64,000 bases of DNA from DASRAA01 sp963814165 (GCA_963814165.1 CAWFBW010000008.1:186001-250000); one strand, 5' to 3'. Shown: positions 37,257-46,651, counted from the stretch's first letter. A program made the numbers and translations. The notes: a model not told the origin generated them from the sequence alone.

Positions 37257-37721
37257 TCACCAGGTCGTGAACGGCTTGGCGACGAGGTTGGCATTGAAGT
37301 AGCGCGGATCGTTCGTCACTTCCTCGCCGATCCAGTCGGGCATCGTGAAAGACTGGTGCTCATCCTTGAGTTCGATTTCGGCCACGATCAGGCCGCGATT
37401 GTCGCCTTCGAACTCGTCAATCTCCCAGGCGATGTCGCCCCGCGGAATGCGGTAACGGGTCTTTTCGATGATGGGCCGCTGACAGAGTTGGTCCAGCATT
37501 TCGTTGGCGTCGGCGAGCGGAATTTCGTATTCGTACTCGGCCCGGCTCGCGCCCGTGGTGATTCCCTTGACCGTGATGTAGCCCTGATCGCCGGCAGTGC
37601 GTACGCGGACGGTGCGCTCCTTTACCGTGCTGAGGTAGCCCTGGCGGTAACGCTTGCCGTGAGCCTGAGCGCGCCAAGAGTCACCCTTTACCAGGAATTT
37701 GCGTTCGATTTCTTTACCCAT
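37257..37721 (-). CDS. CYTH-domain protein (triphosphate tunnel metalloenzyme family)
   Basis: 154 residues from the ATG at 37721 (MGKEIERKFLV), which places the ExExK motif at residues 4-8 as the family requires; an upstream start would add eleven residues. The beta-barrel tunnel residues include RVRTAGDQGYITVK and YEYEIPLADANEML. Related enzymes hydrolyse inorganic triphosphate or thiamine triphosphate, or act as class IV adenylate cyclases; the specific reaction is not readable here. It is followed in the same direction by nothing close; the gene at 38329 precedes it. Confidence 0.9.
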   Translation of the reverse strand: MGKEIERKFLVKGDSWRAQAHGKRYRQGYLSTVKERTVRVRTAGDQGYITVKGITTGASRAEYEYEIPLADANEMLDQLCQRPIIEKTRYRIPRGDIAWEIDEFEGDNRGLIVAEIELKDEHQSFTMPDWIGEEVTNDPRYFNANLVAKPFTTW

Positions 37722-37741
37722 ATTCTTTGTCCCTTCTCTGG

Positions 37742-38329
37742 CTATGCGCCCCAACCCAGAATGCGGCGGATCTCGCGAATGTAACTGACATTCGGTTCGT
37801 CGATTCCGAGCTTGGCTACCAGCGCGAGCACGGCGTCAGCGTCGGTGGATTCAACGGCGACCGTATCACGCGGTACCTGGTTGATGGTGATGCGAGAGTA
37901 CTCGGTGGCGCAGACTCCGATGCTGAATTGGTTCCGCACTTTGGTAACCGCGACGATAGCGATCTTCGGGTTCGGTCGAATGACTTCGTTGAGGAATTCA
38001 TCAAACGCGTACTCCGGCCTGGCCATTGGCGGCGCTTCAAGCTGGAGGCTGGGGAACACCTTTCCCGTAATCGTCTCGGCATTTAACGGGAACCCGGCCT
38101 TTAGCGTCGGATTCCACTGCTCGAGCCCGCGCTCCTCGGCAATCAGGACCTTAATGTCCATGAGATCGGCCCGGATTTTTGCATTGCAGCGCTCGGTGGC
38201 ATTGGAAATGAGATAGGTTTCCTCGCTCGACTTCTCGCTCGCCAGAGCCATCGACTCAAGTTTTGCGCGAAGCGGAACGAGCGATTCAGCCCAGATGCGA
38301 AACTCGAATCGCGGTTTGATTTCGGTCAT
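37742..38329 (-). CDS. Conserved hypothetical protein preceding the CYTH gene
   Basis: 195 residues from the ATG at 38329 (MTEIKPRFEFRIW); earlier in-frame sequence to 38422 is not protein-like. The opening, RFEFRIWAESLVPLRAKLESM followed by ETYLIS and KIRADLMDIKVL, resembles the first strands of a CYTH-type barrel (F-R-x-W, then K-I-R in place of the E-x-E-x-K start), so it may be a divergent relative of its downstream neighbour. It ends 21 bases before the CYTH start, so the two are probably co-expressed. Function unknown. Confidence 0.65.
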   Translation of the reverse strand: MTEIKPRFEFRIWAESLVPLRAKLESMALASEKSSEETYLISNATERCNAKIRADLMDIKVLIAEERGLEQWNPTLKAGFPLNAETITGKVFPSLQLEAPPMARPEYAFDEFLNEVIRPNPKIAIVAVTKVRNQFSIGVCATEYSRITINQVPRDTVAVESTDADAVLALVAKLGIDEPNVSYIREIRRILGWGA

Positions 38330-38491
38330 GACGTTCCCTTTCAGACGAGGCGAGTATACGCGAACTTCGTGAACAGAGACTGTGACCGGGAACCGGCCGC
38401 CAGCGGCCGCAGCCGGTTGCACCCTTGGTTACAATGGGTCGCTGGCCCTGGGTCGCAGCAGGTCAACAATTCCTCAATAGGAGACTTCTAA

Positions 38492-40078
38492 ATGGCTCAT
38501 TCGACGCGCGCGCAGCGCATGACTGCGGCACTCGTGTTGGTGCTAGCTTCGTTGAGTGGGTTTGCGGCGGCACAATCGCAGCGCGATCTAGCTGCAAAGA
38601 TCCAGGCTGTCGTCTCTCGCTCCGAGTTCGTCCATGCCAATTTTGGCATCGAGTTCCTCGACCTGCAGACGGGCGAGGTCCTGTATTCGTTGAACGCCGA
38701 CAAGATGTTCGTTCCGGCCTCCACGACCAAATTGCTGACCGAAGGAACCGTGCTCGCCAAACTCGGCGATTATCGCTTCCACACCGTGATCTACCGGACC
38801 GGGCCGATCGACAAGCATGGGATACTGAAAGGCGACCTCATCTTGGTGGCGAGTGGTGATCCGAACCTTTCAAATCGTATTCAGCCCGACAGTACGCTCG
38901 CGTTCGTAGATGAAGACCACGCCTACCAGGGACCGGCACTGCCCGGCGATCCGCTGACGGTATTTCGCGAGATGGCGAAGCAGATTGCATCTAAGGGCAT
39001 TCATCGAGTCGAGGGAAATGTGTATGTTGACACCTCGCTGATGCCCGATGGCGAACATGAGGGCGGAACTGACACGCTGCTTTCGTCGATCATCGTCAAT
39101 GACAACGTGGTGGATTTGACCGGGAAGCCGGGCCCCAAGGTTGGAGACCCGGTCGCGCTCACCGTTTCTCCGGAAACTTCGTACGTGCAGTTCACGAACA
39201 AGTTGGTGACCGGCGCTGCCGATAGTAAGTTGAGCCTCGATATCGCCGACGCGAAGCCCGCTCCCGATGGTTCCATAGAGGTCGTGCTGAGCGGGAGCAT
39301 CCCGCTGGGCGCGGAAACGCAAACGGGTGCGTACCCGGTGCCGTCGCCGACGAGGTTCGCGACCGCGGCGCTGCGGGAGTGCATTGCTGGCGCGGGTATC
39401 AAGATCGCGCCGGCGAAGGCATCGCAGGCTCCTGATATCGCCGTGCTCAAGGAGAACTACACTCCCGCAAACGTGGTTGCTGAGCACGTTTCGCCGCCAC
39501 TCTCCGCGGATGTCAAGGTGACGCTGAAAGTGAGCCAAAACCTCCATGCCAGCATGGGGATCTACTACCTCGGCCTGTTGGCTGCCAAGGCCAGCAAGAA
39601 CGTCTTGAATGAGGGCTTCAAGGTCGAGAACGAATTTTTGAAGGCCGCACAACTCGACCTGAGCGGAGCCTCACAGGGCGACGGCGCCGGGGGTGACTGG
39701 GCCGATCTGTTTTCGCCCGACTTCATGTGCAGGTATCTGAGCTACTGGAAGACCCGGCCCGACTTCCCGACATTTCTCGGCGCGCTCCCGGTTCTCGGCA
39801 AGGATGGGACGCTGGCGAAAATTCAGGTTAGGAGTTCAGCCGCGGGACACGTATTTGCGAAGACTGGCACCTTTGGTTCCGAGGATCGGCTCAACGGCCG
39901 GCAGATGCTGAATGGCAAGGGACTGGCGGGGTACGTGATCACGAAATCAAATCGCACGATCGGATTTGCGGCATATGTGAACCACACTTCGCTGCCGAAT
40001 GATCCTGACGCAGCGCAGAACATTGCAGGCCAGGCTTTGGGTGAGATTGCGGCGGCCGCCTACGAGACACTGCCGTAA
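38492..40078 (+). CDS. dacB: D-alanyl-D-alanine carboxypeptidase/endopeptidase, PBP4 (S13) family
   Basis: 528 residues. Trims or cleaves peptidoglycan cross-links in the periplasm. A signal peptide ends FAAAQS (about residue 28). The three penicillin-binding motifs are visible: S77-T-T-K80 in VPASTTKLLTE, SQN (near 349, KVSQNLHASMG) and KTG (near 455, VFAKTGTF). A large insertion domain between the first two motifs, as in PBP4 proteins, accounts for the length. AGGAGA lies upstream of the ATG. The gene stands alone, convergent with iscX. Confidence 0.9.
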   Translation: MAHSTRAQRMTAALVLVLASLSGFAAAQSQRDLAAKIQAVVSRSEFVHANFGIEFLDLQTGEVLYSLNADKMFVPASTTKLLTEGTVLAKLGDYRFHTVIYRTGPIDKHGILKGDLILVASGDPNLSNRIQPDSTLAFVDEDHAYQGPALPGDPLTVFREMAKQIASKGIHRVEGNVYVDTSLMPDGEHEGGTDTLLSSIIVNDNVVDLTGKPGPKVGDPVALTVSPETSYVQFTNKLVTGAADSKLSLDIADAKPAPDGSIEVVLSGSIPLGAETQTGAYPVPSPTRFATAALRECIAGAGIKIAPAKASQAPDIAVLKENYTPANVVAEHVSPPLSADVKVTLKVSQNLHASMGIYYLGLLAAKASKNVLNEGFKVENEFLKAAQLDLSGASQGDGAGGDWADLFSPDFMCRYLSYWKTRPDFPTFLGALPVLGKDGTLAKIQVRSSAAGHVFAKTGTFGSEDRLNGRQMLNGKGLAGYVITKSNRTIGFAAYVNHTSLPNDPDAAQNIAGQALGEIAAAAYETLP

Positions 40079-40085
40079 GCAGCCT

Positions 40086-40313
40086 CTACGCCCAGTTGCG
40101 AGTGCGCTCGAGGAACTCATTCTTCCAGGCTTCGCGAATGGCTTCCAGCGTGGGCTCGTGGAAGTGCTGGGGATCGCCCTTGAACTCAACGAGGCCAACT
40201 ACATACCCATGCAGATCGTTCAACGCAACGCTGTGCGGTTCGATCTGGGGATGAGTGTTCGACAACGTGATGCCGATCTTGTTGGTATCGTTCCAAGTCA
40301 GTTCTTGCGCCAT
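40086..40313 (-). CDS. iscX: IscX-like Fe-S assembly protein
   Basis: 75 residues. It has the short helical IscX pattern: an initial WNDTNKIGITLSNTHPQI, then LHGYVVGLVEF and a C-terminal EAIREAWKNEFLE with conserved acidic residues. IscX binds IscS and modulates Fe-S cluster assembly or iron delivery. GGAGGAGG precedes the ATG. No isc genes are nearby, so its partner is elsewhere. Confidence 0.85.
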   Translation of the reverse strand: MAQELTWNDTNKIGITLSNTHPQIEPHSVALNDLHGYVVGLVEFKGDPQHFHEPTLEAIREAWKNEFLERTRNWA

Positions 40314-40395
40314 GGGCCTCCTCCGGCAATGTGCCGAGGATTATACCGCAGTAAGAGCGGCGGGTTACTCCAAAGAGTGAAGTTCGTCCTCGCAC

Positions 40396-40824
40396 CTATG
40401 GCGCAATCGGAGAATCCTGGCTGGCGACGCACTGCCACTGGCCGCTGGGCATCTTGATCCACGTATCCGTCCACTGCTCGTGAACGTCGAACGGCTTGCC
40501 GTCTTTGGCGCCTTTGCCCTTGTAGGTGCCGATCGCGATGGCGGTTTCGCCGTACACAACGACCTTCACGTTGGTATTTTCGGCGCTGGTCCACTTGGTC
40601 TGCTGGTACGAGGCGATGGTTTCCGATTTGCCCGTTACCTTTCCGTTGTCGGAAGTGTTGATGAACTTCTCGGCAAGCAACGGAATCAGGAGGTCAGGGT
40701 TGTTGGTTGTTTGCGCTTGCACCCACTGGTCTTCAAGGGCGGCGATCGTTTTTTCGGTGGATTGCGACCATGCGGCGGTCGCCAGAACCAACGTGCCGAC
40801 TACATAGATCACTGTTCTTTTCAT
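40396..40824 (-). CDS. Exported SnoaL/DUF4440-like protein
   Basis: 142 residues: a signal peptide (MKRTVIYVVGTLVLATAAWS) followed by a cone-shaped alpha+beta SnoaL/NTF2-like fold (IAALEDQWVQAQTTNNPDLLIPLL, then WQCVASQDS near the end). Such domains bind or isomerise small hydrophobic molecules, but no catalytic site is identifiable here. The ATG has AGGAGCGAG upstream. Confidence 0.75.
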   Translation of the reverse strand: MKRTVIYVVGTLVLATAAWSQSTEKTIAALEDQWVQAQTTNNPDLLIPLLAEKFINTSDNGKVTGKSETIASYQQTKWTSAENTNVKVVVYGETAIAIGTYKGKGAKDGKPFDVHEQWTDTWIKMPSGQWQCVASQDSPIAP

Positions 40825-41348
40825 GCAACTCGCTCCTGTTGAACAGGTTGAGATTTCGCCGAAGGGAAGTCTGAAGCCGAATCCCGGCGCGTCACTGCAT
40901 TGAATACGGAAGGCTGCGCGATGTCAACGGGAGTTTATTCGAGGCGACGCTGATTTAGAGGTATAGCGGCGGGGAATTGGATTTGGGCTAGATCGTTCGT
41001 CGGGCCAAAGGAGACACGACTGCAAACTCAAGGAGCGACACCGTGCGACGGACCCGGATAACCAAGTTGGCGAGAGCAACAAAGTAATCGGTAATATAAG
41101 TAATGCCTCATTAACTGCAGGCGGTTCTGGCAAGTCCACGATTCCGGATTTCGGCCCCCAAAAGTAGGCCTGGTGTCCCACGTTCGTAATTCCCTTGTGT
41201 TCAGTCGCATGACGCTCTGCAACGTATGTGGTGGGACTTGACATGAGGGCGACGCTTCGTAGGGGGCATTTGCTCGCTTGAATCGACAACAATAACAGGC
41301 TTATCGGCACCTTTCGACTTCGCCCACGGCGGGCTCTAGCGCACTGGC
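40825..41348. other. Intergenic region without a recognisable gene
   Basis: About 520 bases between two leftward genes. An open frame from 41310 to 40924 exists but is Ser/Leu/Pro-rich, lacks a ribosome-binding site and shows no domain. I see no terminator, RNA gene or member of the palindrome family here. Confidence 0.4.
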
Positions 41349-41819
41349 TTAGTGGCTCACTTCGGTTGAGTCGCCGGTGTGATGGTCCTTTATCTGGAAC
41401 GTCAGGAATTGATGGATTGCCGATACCGCCTCTGAGTTTGTGCTGGCGATTTTCACCTCCGCTCCTTTCGCGGTTGGCTGTGCGTCGTAAGTGATCTCGT
41501 TCTTCAGACGCTTCATCGTGGACACTCCTGGTGGTGTCTGGTCGTGGATGAACATCGGTATGTCGAAATCGCCCTGCCTAAACAGTCTCGCAATATGGTC
41601 GAGATGTTGGCGGATAGCATCGCGGCTCACCTTATCGTTGGGGTCATCAGCTTCGACTTCGATCGTGCCGCCATCTTTGGTGAGGACGAAGTGGTGTGTG
41701 GTCATCTGGTGCGAAAAACCCATGGCCTGATCGCCACGTTGCTCCACACCCTGCTGGTGTTGTGCGTCCTGGGACATCGCAAGTGAAGTAAGCAGTAAGA
41801 CAGCAACGACCCTCAGCAT
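41349..41819 (-). CDS. Predicted exported protein of a conserved unknown family
   Basis: 156 residues. A short signal peptide (MLRVVAVLLLTSLAMSQ) precedes a charged mature domain beginning near QRGDQAMGFSHQMTTHHFVL and containing VSRDAIRQHLDHIARLF and DFDIPMFIHDQTPPG. I recognise this as a recurring hypothetical family of acidobacteria and some proteobacteria but know no function. His-rich patches (TTHHF, KDHHTGD) hint at metal binding. It lies 84 bases downstream of glgB in the same direction. Confidence 0.65.
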   Translation of the reverse strand: MLRVVAVLLLTSLAMSQDAQHQQGVEQRGDQAMGFSHQMTTHHFVLTKDGGTIEVEADDPNDKVSRDAIRQHLDHIARLFRQGDFDIPMFIHDQTPPGVSTMKRLKNEITYDAQPTAKGAEVKIASTNSEAVSAIHQFLTFQIKDHHTGDSTEVSH

Positions 41820-41902
41820 GACCGTTTGCCCCCGGCGATTAGACGTGCTCCCAATGCGAATGTTTCAGCCCTGTCGAAGGACTGGCCCGAAGTTTCGAAG
41901 CC

Positions 41903-43813
41903 CTATTGCTTGAACACAACCATGCCGAGCGGAGGCAGGTTGATGAGCAGCGACTGCTCGAAGCCGTGGTTGGGGATGGGTTCGGATTCGGCGCCGCCGT
42001 AGTTGCCTTCGTCGGTTCCGCCGTAGACGGAGGCATTGCTGTTGAGCACTTCGCGCCAGTGTCCGGCCTTGGGGACTCCGATGCGATAGCCGCGACGCGG
42101 GACCGGCGTGAAGTTGAGGGCGATGACCAGCGGATTGTCGTTGTTCTTGCCGTAGCGCATATAGATGAGGACGCTGTTTTCGTTGTCGTTGGCGTCGATC
42201 CAGCGCATGCCGTCGGGATTGAAGTCGAGCTCGTGCATGGCGGGCTCTCCGCGATAGAAGGCGTTGAGGTCGCTGACCCAGCGCTTGATTCCCTGATGCG
42301 AGGGGAAGTTGAGAAGAATCCAGTCCACGCTGCTGTCGTGGTTCCATTCAGACCACTGGCCGATTTCGGCGCCCATGAAGAGCAGCTTCTTGCCGGGCTG
42401 GGTGAACATGTATCCGAAGAGCAGGCGCAGGTTGGCAAACTTCTGCCAGTAGTCGCCAGACATCTTGCCGATGAGCGAGCCTTTGCCGTGCACGACTTCG
42501 TCGTGCGAGAGCGGCAGAGTGAAGTTCTCGGTGAAGGCGTAGAGTCCGCGGAAGGTTAGCTTGTTGTGGTGATACTTGCGGTGGACCGGATCTTGCTGGA
42601 AGTAGGCCAGGGTGTCGTGCATCCAGCCCATGTCCCACTTCATGCCAAAGCCGAGTCCGCCGATATACGTGGGGCGCGAGACCATGGGCCATGCGGTGGA
42701 TTCTTCGGCGATGGTCTGGATGTCGGGGAACTCGCCGTAGGCGTCGCTGTTCACCTGGCGCAACAGCGAGACGGCTTCGAGGTTCTCGCGGCCGCCGTAG
42801 ATGTTGGGGATCCACTCGCCCTGCTTGCGCGAGTAGTCGAGGTAAAGCATGGAGGCGATGGCGTCCATGCGGAGTCCGTCAATGTGGTACTCGTCGAGCC
42901 AGAACATGGCGTTGCTGATGAGGAACGCGCGGACCTCGTTGCGACCGTAGTTGAAGATGGCCGACTTCCAGTCGGGATGAAAGCCCTTGCGGGGATCGGC
43001 GTGCTCGTAGAGGTGCGTGCCGTCGAAGTAGGCGAGGCCGTGCTGGTCGTTGGGGAAGTGCGAGGGAACCCAGTCGAGAATGACGCCGATGTTGTGCTGG
43101 TGGAGGTAGTCCACGAAGAACTTGAAGTCTTGCGGGGTGCCGAAGCGCGAGGTGGGCGCGAAGTATCCGGTGATCTGGTAGCCCCATGAAGGGGGATACG
43201 GGTGCTCCATGATGGGCATGAGCTCGACGTGAGTGAAGCCGAGCTCGTTGACGTAGGCAGCGAGACGGGGGGCGAGTTCGCGGTAGCTGAACCAGCGGTT
43301 GCCTTCCATCTCGTTGCGCATCCAAGAGCCGATGTGGACTTCGTACACCGACATGGGCGCGTCGAAGGCGTTGCGTTTGCCGCGCTGGGCCATCCAGTCG
43401 GCGTCGTCCCAGTTGTAGTCGAGGTCCCAGACGATGGAGCCAGTGCGCGGCGGAGTCTCGTGATGGTAGCCGTACGGGTCAGCCTTGTTGACGCGGTACA
43501 TGTGGAAGCGGGAACGCAAGTGGTACTTGTAGATCGAACCTTTGCCGAGACCGGCGACGTAGCACTCCCAGATGCCAGAGTGCTCGCGCGGGGTCATGGG
43601 GTGGGAGTCGGGGTTCCAGCCGTTAAAGTCGCCGACAACGGAGATGCGCTCGGCGTCGGGAGCCCAAACGGCGAAGTAGGTTCCGGGCTTGCCGTCGACG
43701 GTGACGAGATGGGACCCGAGCTTGTGGTAGAGACGGTTGTGGCTGCCCTCGTTGAAGAGGTGGAGGTCCATGCTGGTCAGCAGCGTGGAACCTTCGAGAG
43801 CCAATGGTGGCAT
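41903..43813 (-). CDS. glgB: 1,4-alpha-glucan branching enzyme
   Basis: 636 residues from the ATG at 43813, chosen because GAGGAG lies eight bases upstream; an upstream ATG at 43888 would add 25 residues. GlgB adds alpha-1,6 branches to glycogen. It has an N-terminal CBM48 module (YFAVWAPDAERISVVGDFNG) and then a GH13 barrel. Counting from the 43888 start, the nucleophile is Asp342 (IDGLRMDAIASMLYLDYSR) and the acid/base Glu is near 395 (TIAEEST), with LPLSHDEVVHGKGS downstream. Length matches the family. It is the only glycogen gene in the window. Confidence 0.95.
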   Translation of the reverse strand: MPPLALEGSTLLTSMDLHLFNEGSHNRLYHKLGSHLVTVDGKPGTYFAVWAPDAERISVVGDFNGWNPDSHPMTPREHSGIWECYVAGLGKGSIYKYHLRSRFHMYRVNKADPYGYHHETPPRTGSIVWDLDYNWDDADWMAQRGKRNAFDAPMSVYEVHIGSWMRNEMEGNRWFSYRELAPRLAAYVNELGFTHVELMPIMEHPYPPSWGYQITGYFAPTSRFGTPQDFKFFVDYLHQHNIGVILDWVPSHFPNDQHGLAYFDGTHLYEHADPRKGFHPDWKSAIFNYGRNEVRAFLISNAMFWLDEYHIDGLRMDAIASMLYLDYSRKQGEWIPNIYGGRENLEAVSLLRQVNSDAYGEFPDIQTIAEESTAWPMVSRPTYIGGLGFGMKWDMGWMHDTLAYFQQDPVHRKYHHNKLTFRGLYAFTENFTLPLSHDEVVHGKGSLIGKMSGDYWQKFANLRLLFGYMFTQPGKKLLFMGAEIGQWSEWNHDSSVDWILLNFPSHQGIKRWVSDLNAFYRGEPAMHELDFNPDGMRWIDANDNENSVLIYMRYGKNNDNPLVIALNFTPVPRRGYRIGVPKAGHWREVLNSNASVYGGTDEGNYGGAESEPIPNHGFEQSLLINLPPLGMVVFKQ

Positions 43814-43956
43814 GGTCGGGTCTCCTCGGCGGTGAAACTTCATAAGGGTATCACCGGGTGACTGGTAACTGGTAACTGGTGAAAGCAATCAGCCAGCGAA
43901 CGCGCAGAGGGAAGCCGGGGCGAGGCGCCCCGGCTAGACGAAGTGAAAGTTACTGG

Positions 43957-44769
43957 TTAGAGGTTGATCTTGCGACGAACGATGCCCGCGAGGCCGAGAA
44001 TGCCGGAGCCCAACATGATGAGTGAGCCGGGCTCGGGAGTGGGCGTGCTGCCGCCGAAGTCGAACTCACCGCCCAATGCGTAGCCGACGTAGGGTCCTGT
44101 GCTCAGCAGCACACCTGCAGTCGAATACTGTTCCAACTTGAAGGTGTTCTCGTCATCCACCAGCCAGAGGGTATGGGTTGCCGGATCCATCGCCAAGGCT
44201 CCGTTAACGTAGTGCCCGGTATCGAATGAGCTGAGGACGGTCCCGTTCATGGAATAGTCGGTCACGACAGTAGTGGCACCCCATCCGGAGATCCACAGCG
44301 AGTTGTTGGTCTTGTCGTAGGTGATTCCCACGTTGTACGGGCCGCTGGAAGTAAACAGAGCCACAGGGTTGGTGAAATCACGAGCAGTCTGGTAGACGGT
44401 GCTGTAGGTGTAGTCCACCAGGTAGTTGTGCGAGCCGTCAGTGGTGGAATCGTACGCGGTGCTGGCGATCGCAGGCAGATGGTAAGTTGTGCCGGTGGGG
44501 ATTCCGGCCAACGAATACTGGCCACCAATCGTAGTCAGGGAGTTCCCGCTGGTTCGAACATCGCCAGCCACGGCGATGGGTACTTCGTCAGGGGCGCCAT
44601 AGGCTTCTGCGAAGGAGGTGATGGAATTGCCTTGGACCACGACGATGCTGTGACCGCCGTTAAGATCGAAGGTGTATGTGATATAGAGGGGGCTTGTGGG
44701 ACCGGCCAGCGCAACGCCAGTAGACGCAAGTGCGACAAGACACACTGCCGCGACGAACCGTGCTTTCAT
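43957..44769 (-). CDS. PEP-CTERM sorting-signal protein
   Basis: 270 residues: a signal peptide ends TGVALAGP, a mature domain of beta strands follows with repeated short SxxYxV and LxxG patterns (about 25-235), and a PEP-CTERM tail ends the protein (TPEPGSLIMLGSGILGLAGI followed by VRRKINL). AGGAGG-like GCGGAGGAAAG precedes the ATG. Probably exported and anchored or released by an exosortase system; no exosortase is in the window. The function of the mature part is unknown. Confidence 0.88.
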   Translation of the reverse strand: MKARFVAAVCLVALASTGVALAGPTSPLYITYTFDLNGGHSIVVVQGNSITSFAEAYGAPDEVPIAVAGDVRTSGNSLTTIGGQYSLAGIPTGTTYHLPAIASTAYDSTTDGSHNYLVDYTYSTVYQTARDFTNPVALFTSSGPYNVGITYDKTNNSLWISGWGATTVVTDYSMNGTVLSSFDTGHYVNGALAMDPATHTLWLVDDENTFKLEQYSTAGVLLSTGPYVGYALGGEFDFGGSTPTPEPGSLIMLGSGILGLAGIVRRKINL

Positions 44770-45003
44770 TCGAACTTTCCTCCGCTTTCAACTGCGCAAT
44801 CTGGTTTGGACAAAGGTCAGTCATCGTGGCACGACTGCCGAGGTAAGGCAAGGGAAATTTCGGCGAGTCATCATTGTTTTGTTCTACCTAGCCCTTTCGT
44901 GGGGAGCGTGAATATGAGGCTTTCCCCAGTTGCCCCATCCGCGTCATGCTTTAGCCGAGTGGGTTCGCTGCCATTCCCAAACCTGCGACTCTCAAGGACT
45001 GTT

Positions 45004-45768
45004 CTACGCGCTTTCGGCGCAGCGCTCGGGCGCAGGGAACGCTGACATCATCTCCTTTTTCAATTTTTCACCCTCTTTGCGTTTCATCTCGTAGTACTCG
45101 CGCAGCTGATGGTTCATGCTGTTCACTTTCATGTTGAGTTCCTGATACGCCGCTTCGCGATAGATGCGGTACTGGAGCGAGCCGGGGCGCAGGCCGGGCG
45201 GGGGCGCGGGGAAACCGTCGCTGTGACGAAGCTCGGCCTCCTCATCGGCCTTGCGCAGGGTCCAGATGGTCTCGGCATCGACATCGCCTCCGGGATTGAT
45301 CGCGTATTCCTGCTCGAAGCCGGGATATTCCTGGACATGGGCGGCGTGGCTGGATGGCGAACCCAGGTTAGCGCCCGAAAGCGGGGCGCGAATCCCTCGC
45401 TCGGCTCGGGACAGGCTCTGGGGCACCGCTTCGGAGTCTGGCTGGGTGGCTTCCAATTGGGCCCGGTACTTCATCAGGGCGACGGTCTGCTGGATGCCGT
45501 AGAGCATTTTTCCGCCGGTGCGTTGGTCGAGCTGGCCGCTGCCCATCGCCTGAACCACCTCAGAGAGCGCGACTTGCGCCGAGGCAAGGTCCTCCAGGGG
45601 AGGAAGGTCGAGGCGGTAGTTCACCTGATCGCGAAGAGCACGAGCGCGGCGCAGGCGGCGTCCGCGGAGGTTGAGGTGGAAGTAGCAGTAGCGGCGGTTG
45701 ACCAGAGCGGGTGAGCCGCAGTAGGTTCCGTCTTCTTTAATGTGAGTGCAGGTTGGGTATTGAGTCAT
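45004..45768 (-). CDS. Cys/His-cluster protein, longer paralogue of the 27806 gene
   Basis: 254 residues. The N terminus has the zinc-binding-like pattern of the gene at 27806: C7, H9, C17, C28 and H31 (CTHIKEDGTYCGSPAL, then YCYFH). A basic stretch (RGRRLRRARALR) and a helical region (PPLEDLASAQVALSEVVQAMG) follow; residues 150-254 have no counterpart in the shorter paralogue and end in a coiled-coil-like tail (REYYEMKRKEGEKLKKEMM). No known enzyme motif is visible. Two tandem 30-base repeats lie just upstream at 45864. Function unknown. Confidence 0.65.
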   Translation of the reverse strand: MTQYPTCTHIKEDGTYCGSPALVNRRYCYFHLNLRGRRLRRARALRDQVNYRLDLPPLEDLASAQVALSEVVQAMGSGQLDQRTGGKMLYGIQQTVALMKYRAQLEATQPDSEAVPQSLSRAERGIRAPLSGANLGSPSSHAAHVQEYPGFEQEYAINPGGDVDAETIWTLRKADEEAELRHSDGFPAPPPGLRPGSLQYRIYREAAYQELNMKVNSMNHQLREYYEMKRKEGEKLKKEMMSAFPAPERCAESA

Positions 45769-45863
45769 AAAAGTCCTCAGCTATTAGCTATTCTCAGTAA
45801 AAACCGTTCGATACCCCCTCCCCCTCGGGCTAATGGAATCAAGGGGTTAGGAGGAAAATCTCG

Positions 45864-45923
45864 GCAAATTTGCACAAACAAAGGTAGTTACAGGCAAATT
45901 CGCAGAAACAAAAGAGTTATGCG
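45864..45923. repeat. Two tandem 30-base direct repeats upstream of the 45004 gene
   Basis: Units at 45864-45893 and 45894-45923 both start GCAAATT and share the AAACAAA core. The second unit is nearly identical to the single copy at 27746. They lie 96-155 bases upstream of the start of the Cys/His-cluster gene and might be transcription-factor or recombinase sites; they could equally be remnants of a larger array. Confidence 0.6.
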
Positions 45924-46328
45924 ATCGGGATGTCAAAGAACAAAGACCCTCGGGGCGTCCGAGCGAGGGTGTCGGCGCCGCGAGGGTCGGGAATTACAGA
46001 AACAGAGATAACGGAGTTGCGGATGCGGGGCAAGGAAAATCGTAAGGACGGGAAAACTTTAGTAACCAAGTGAGGCAGTTGCCAGTGTGCAAGGCAAAAG
46101 ACCTATCGGGAACGAAGGGGCCACAGAACTTCACGGATGAACACGGATCGGATTTCCTATGTGCGCTCCGGCCTACGGCCTGCGCGCAAGCCTTCGGCAG
46201 AGAGGAATTGGTATTTGTTGTTCGCTTTCCCAGCGATGAATCGCTGGGCTTTCTTCTACCGTCCCGCTAGGCGGGACTTCATTTTCGTGAGCGCGGGGTC
46301 GTTGGGCACGCGAAAGAAATGGCAAAGG

Positions 46329-46364
46329 CCTCACGTTTGCCAACGGCAGGTAAATATGGGCCAC
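46329..46364 (+). repeat. Palindromic repeat, fixed-end family
   Basis: Arms CACGTTTGCC/GGTAAATATG around AACGGCA, right end GGGCCAC. The left arm and right arm still pair with two mismatches. Same orientation as the other copies. Confidence 0.55.
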
Positions 46365-46480
46365 GGGGCGAAGAACGCCGCTCCGCGGCTCGGCTCGACC
46401 GGGTCCGATTTGCGCGGGCTCACGCCCACGCCTAAAGCACGTCGCGGCTCCGCCGCTATTGGCCCTGCCTCAAAAGAAAA

Positions 46481-46522
46481 ACGCCCTCAAGCCTCATAAA
46501 GAGGAAGGATTGTTGAGGGCGT
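46481..46522 (-). terminator. Nested inverted repeat with T-run on the minus strand
   Basis: A ten-base perfect stem (ACGCCCTCAA/TTGAGGGCGT) encloses a 22-base loop that holds a second CCTC/GAGG hairpin. Read on the minus strand it is followed by TTTTCTTTTG, as in an intrinsic terminator for leftward transcription. No leftward gene precedes it within 1 kb, so it may end the transcript of the broken AIPR gene or of an unannotated small RNA. Confidence 0.5.
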
Positions 46523-46651
46523 CGTTAAGTTGTCAAGCACATTCTCCAATGAGCTTAGTGTCTGCGTCGGTGACGCCGGTCACGGGCAAGTGTTCAGTCC
46601 GAAATGGCCCTCGGTAGGAGTGCGCTTTGGGTCCGATAGGGCACGGAAAGG

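Noticed and set aside
40924..41310. Open frame of 128 codons in the gap upstream of iscX
   Set aside because: No ribosome-binding site, no recognisable domain and low-complexity Ser/Leu/Pro composition; it may be chance.
45864..45923. Possible CRISPR array
   Set aside because: Only two directly adjacent repeats with no spacers between them; no cas genes in the window.
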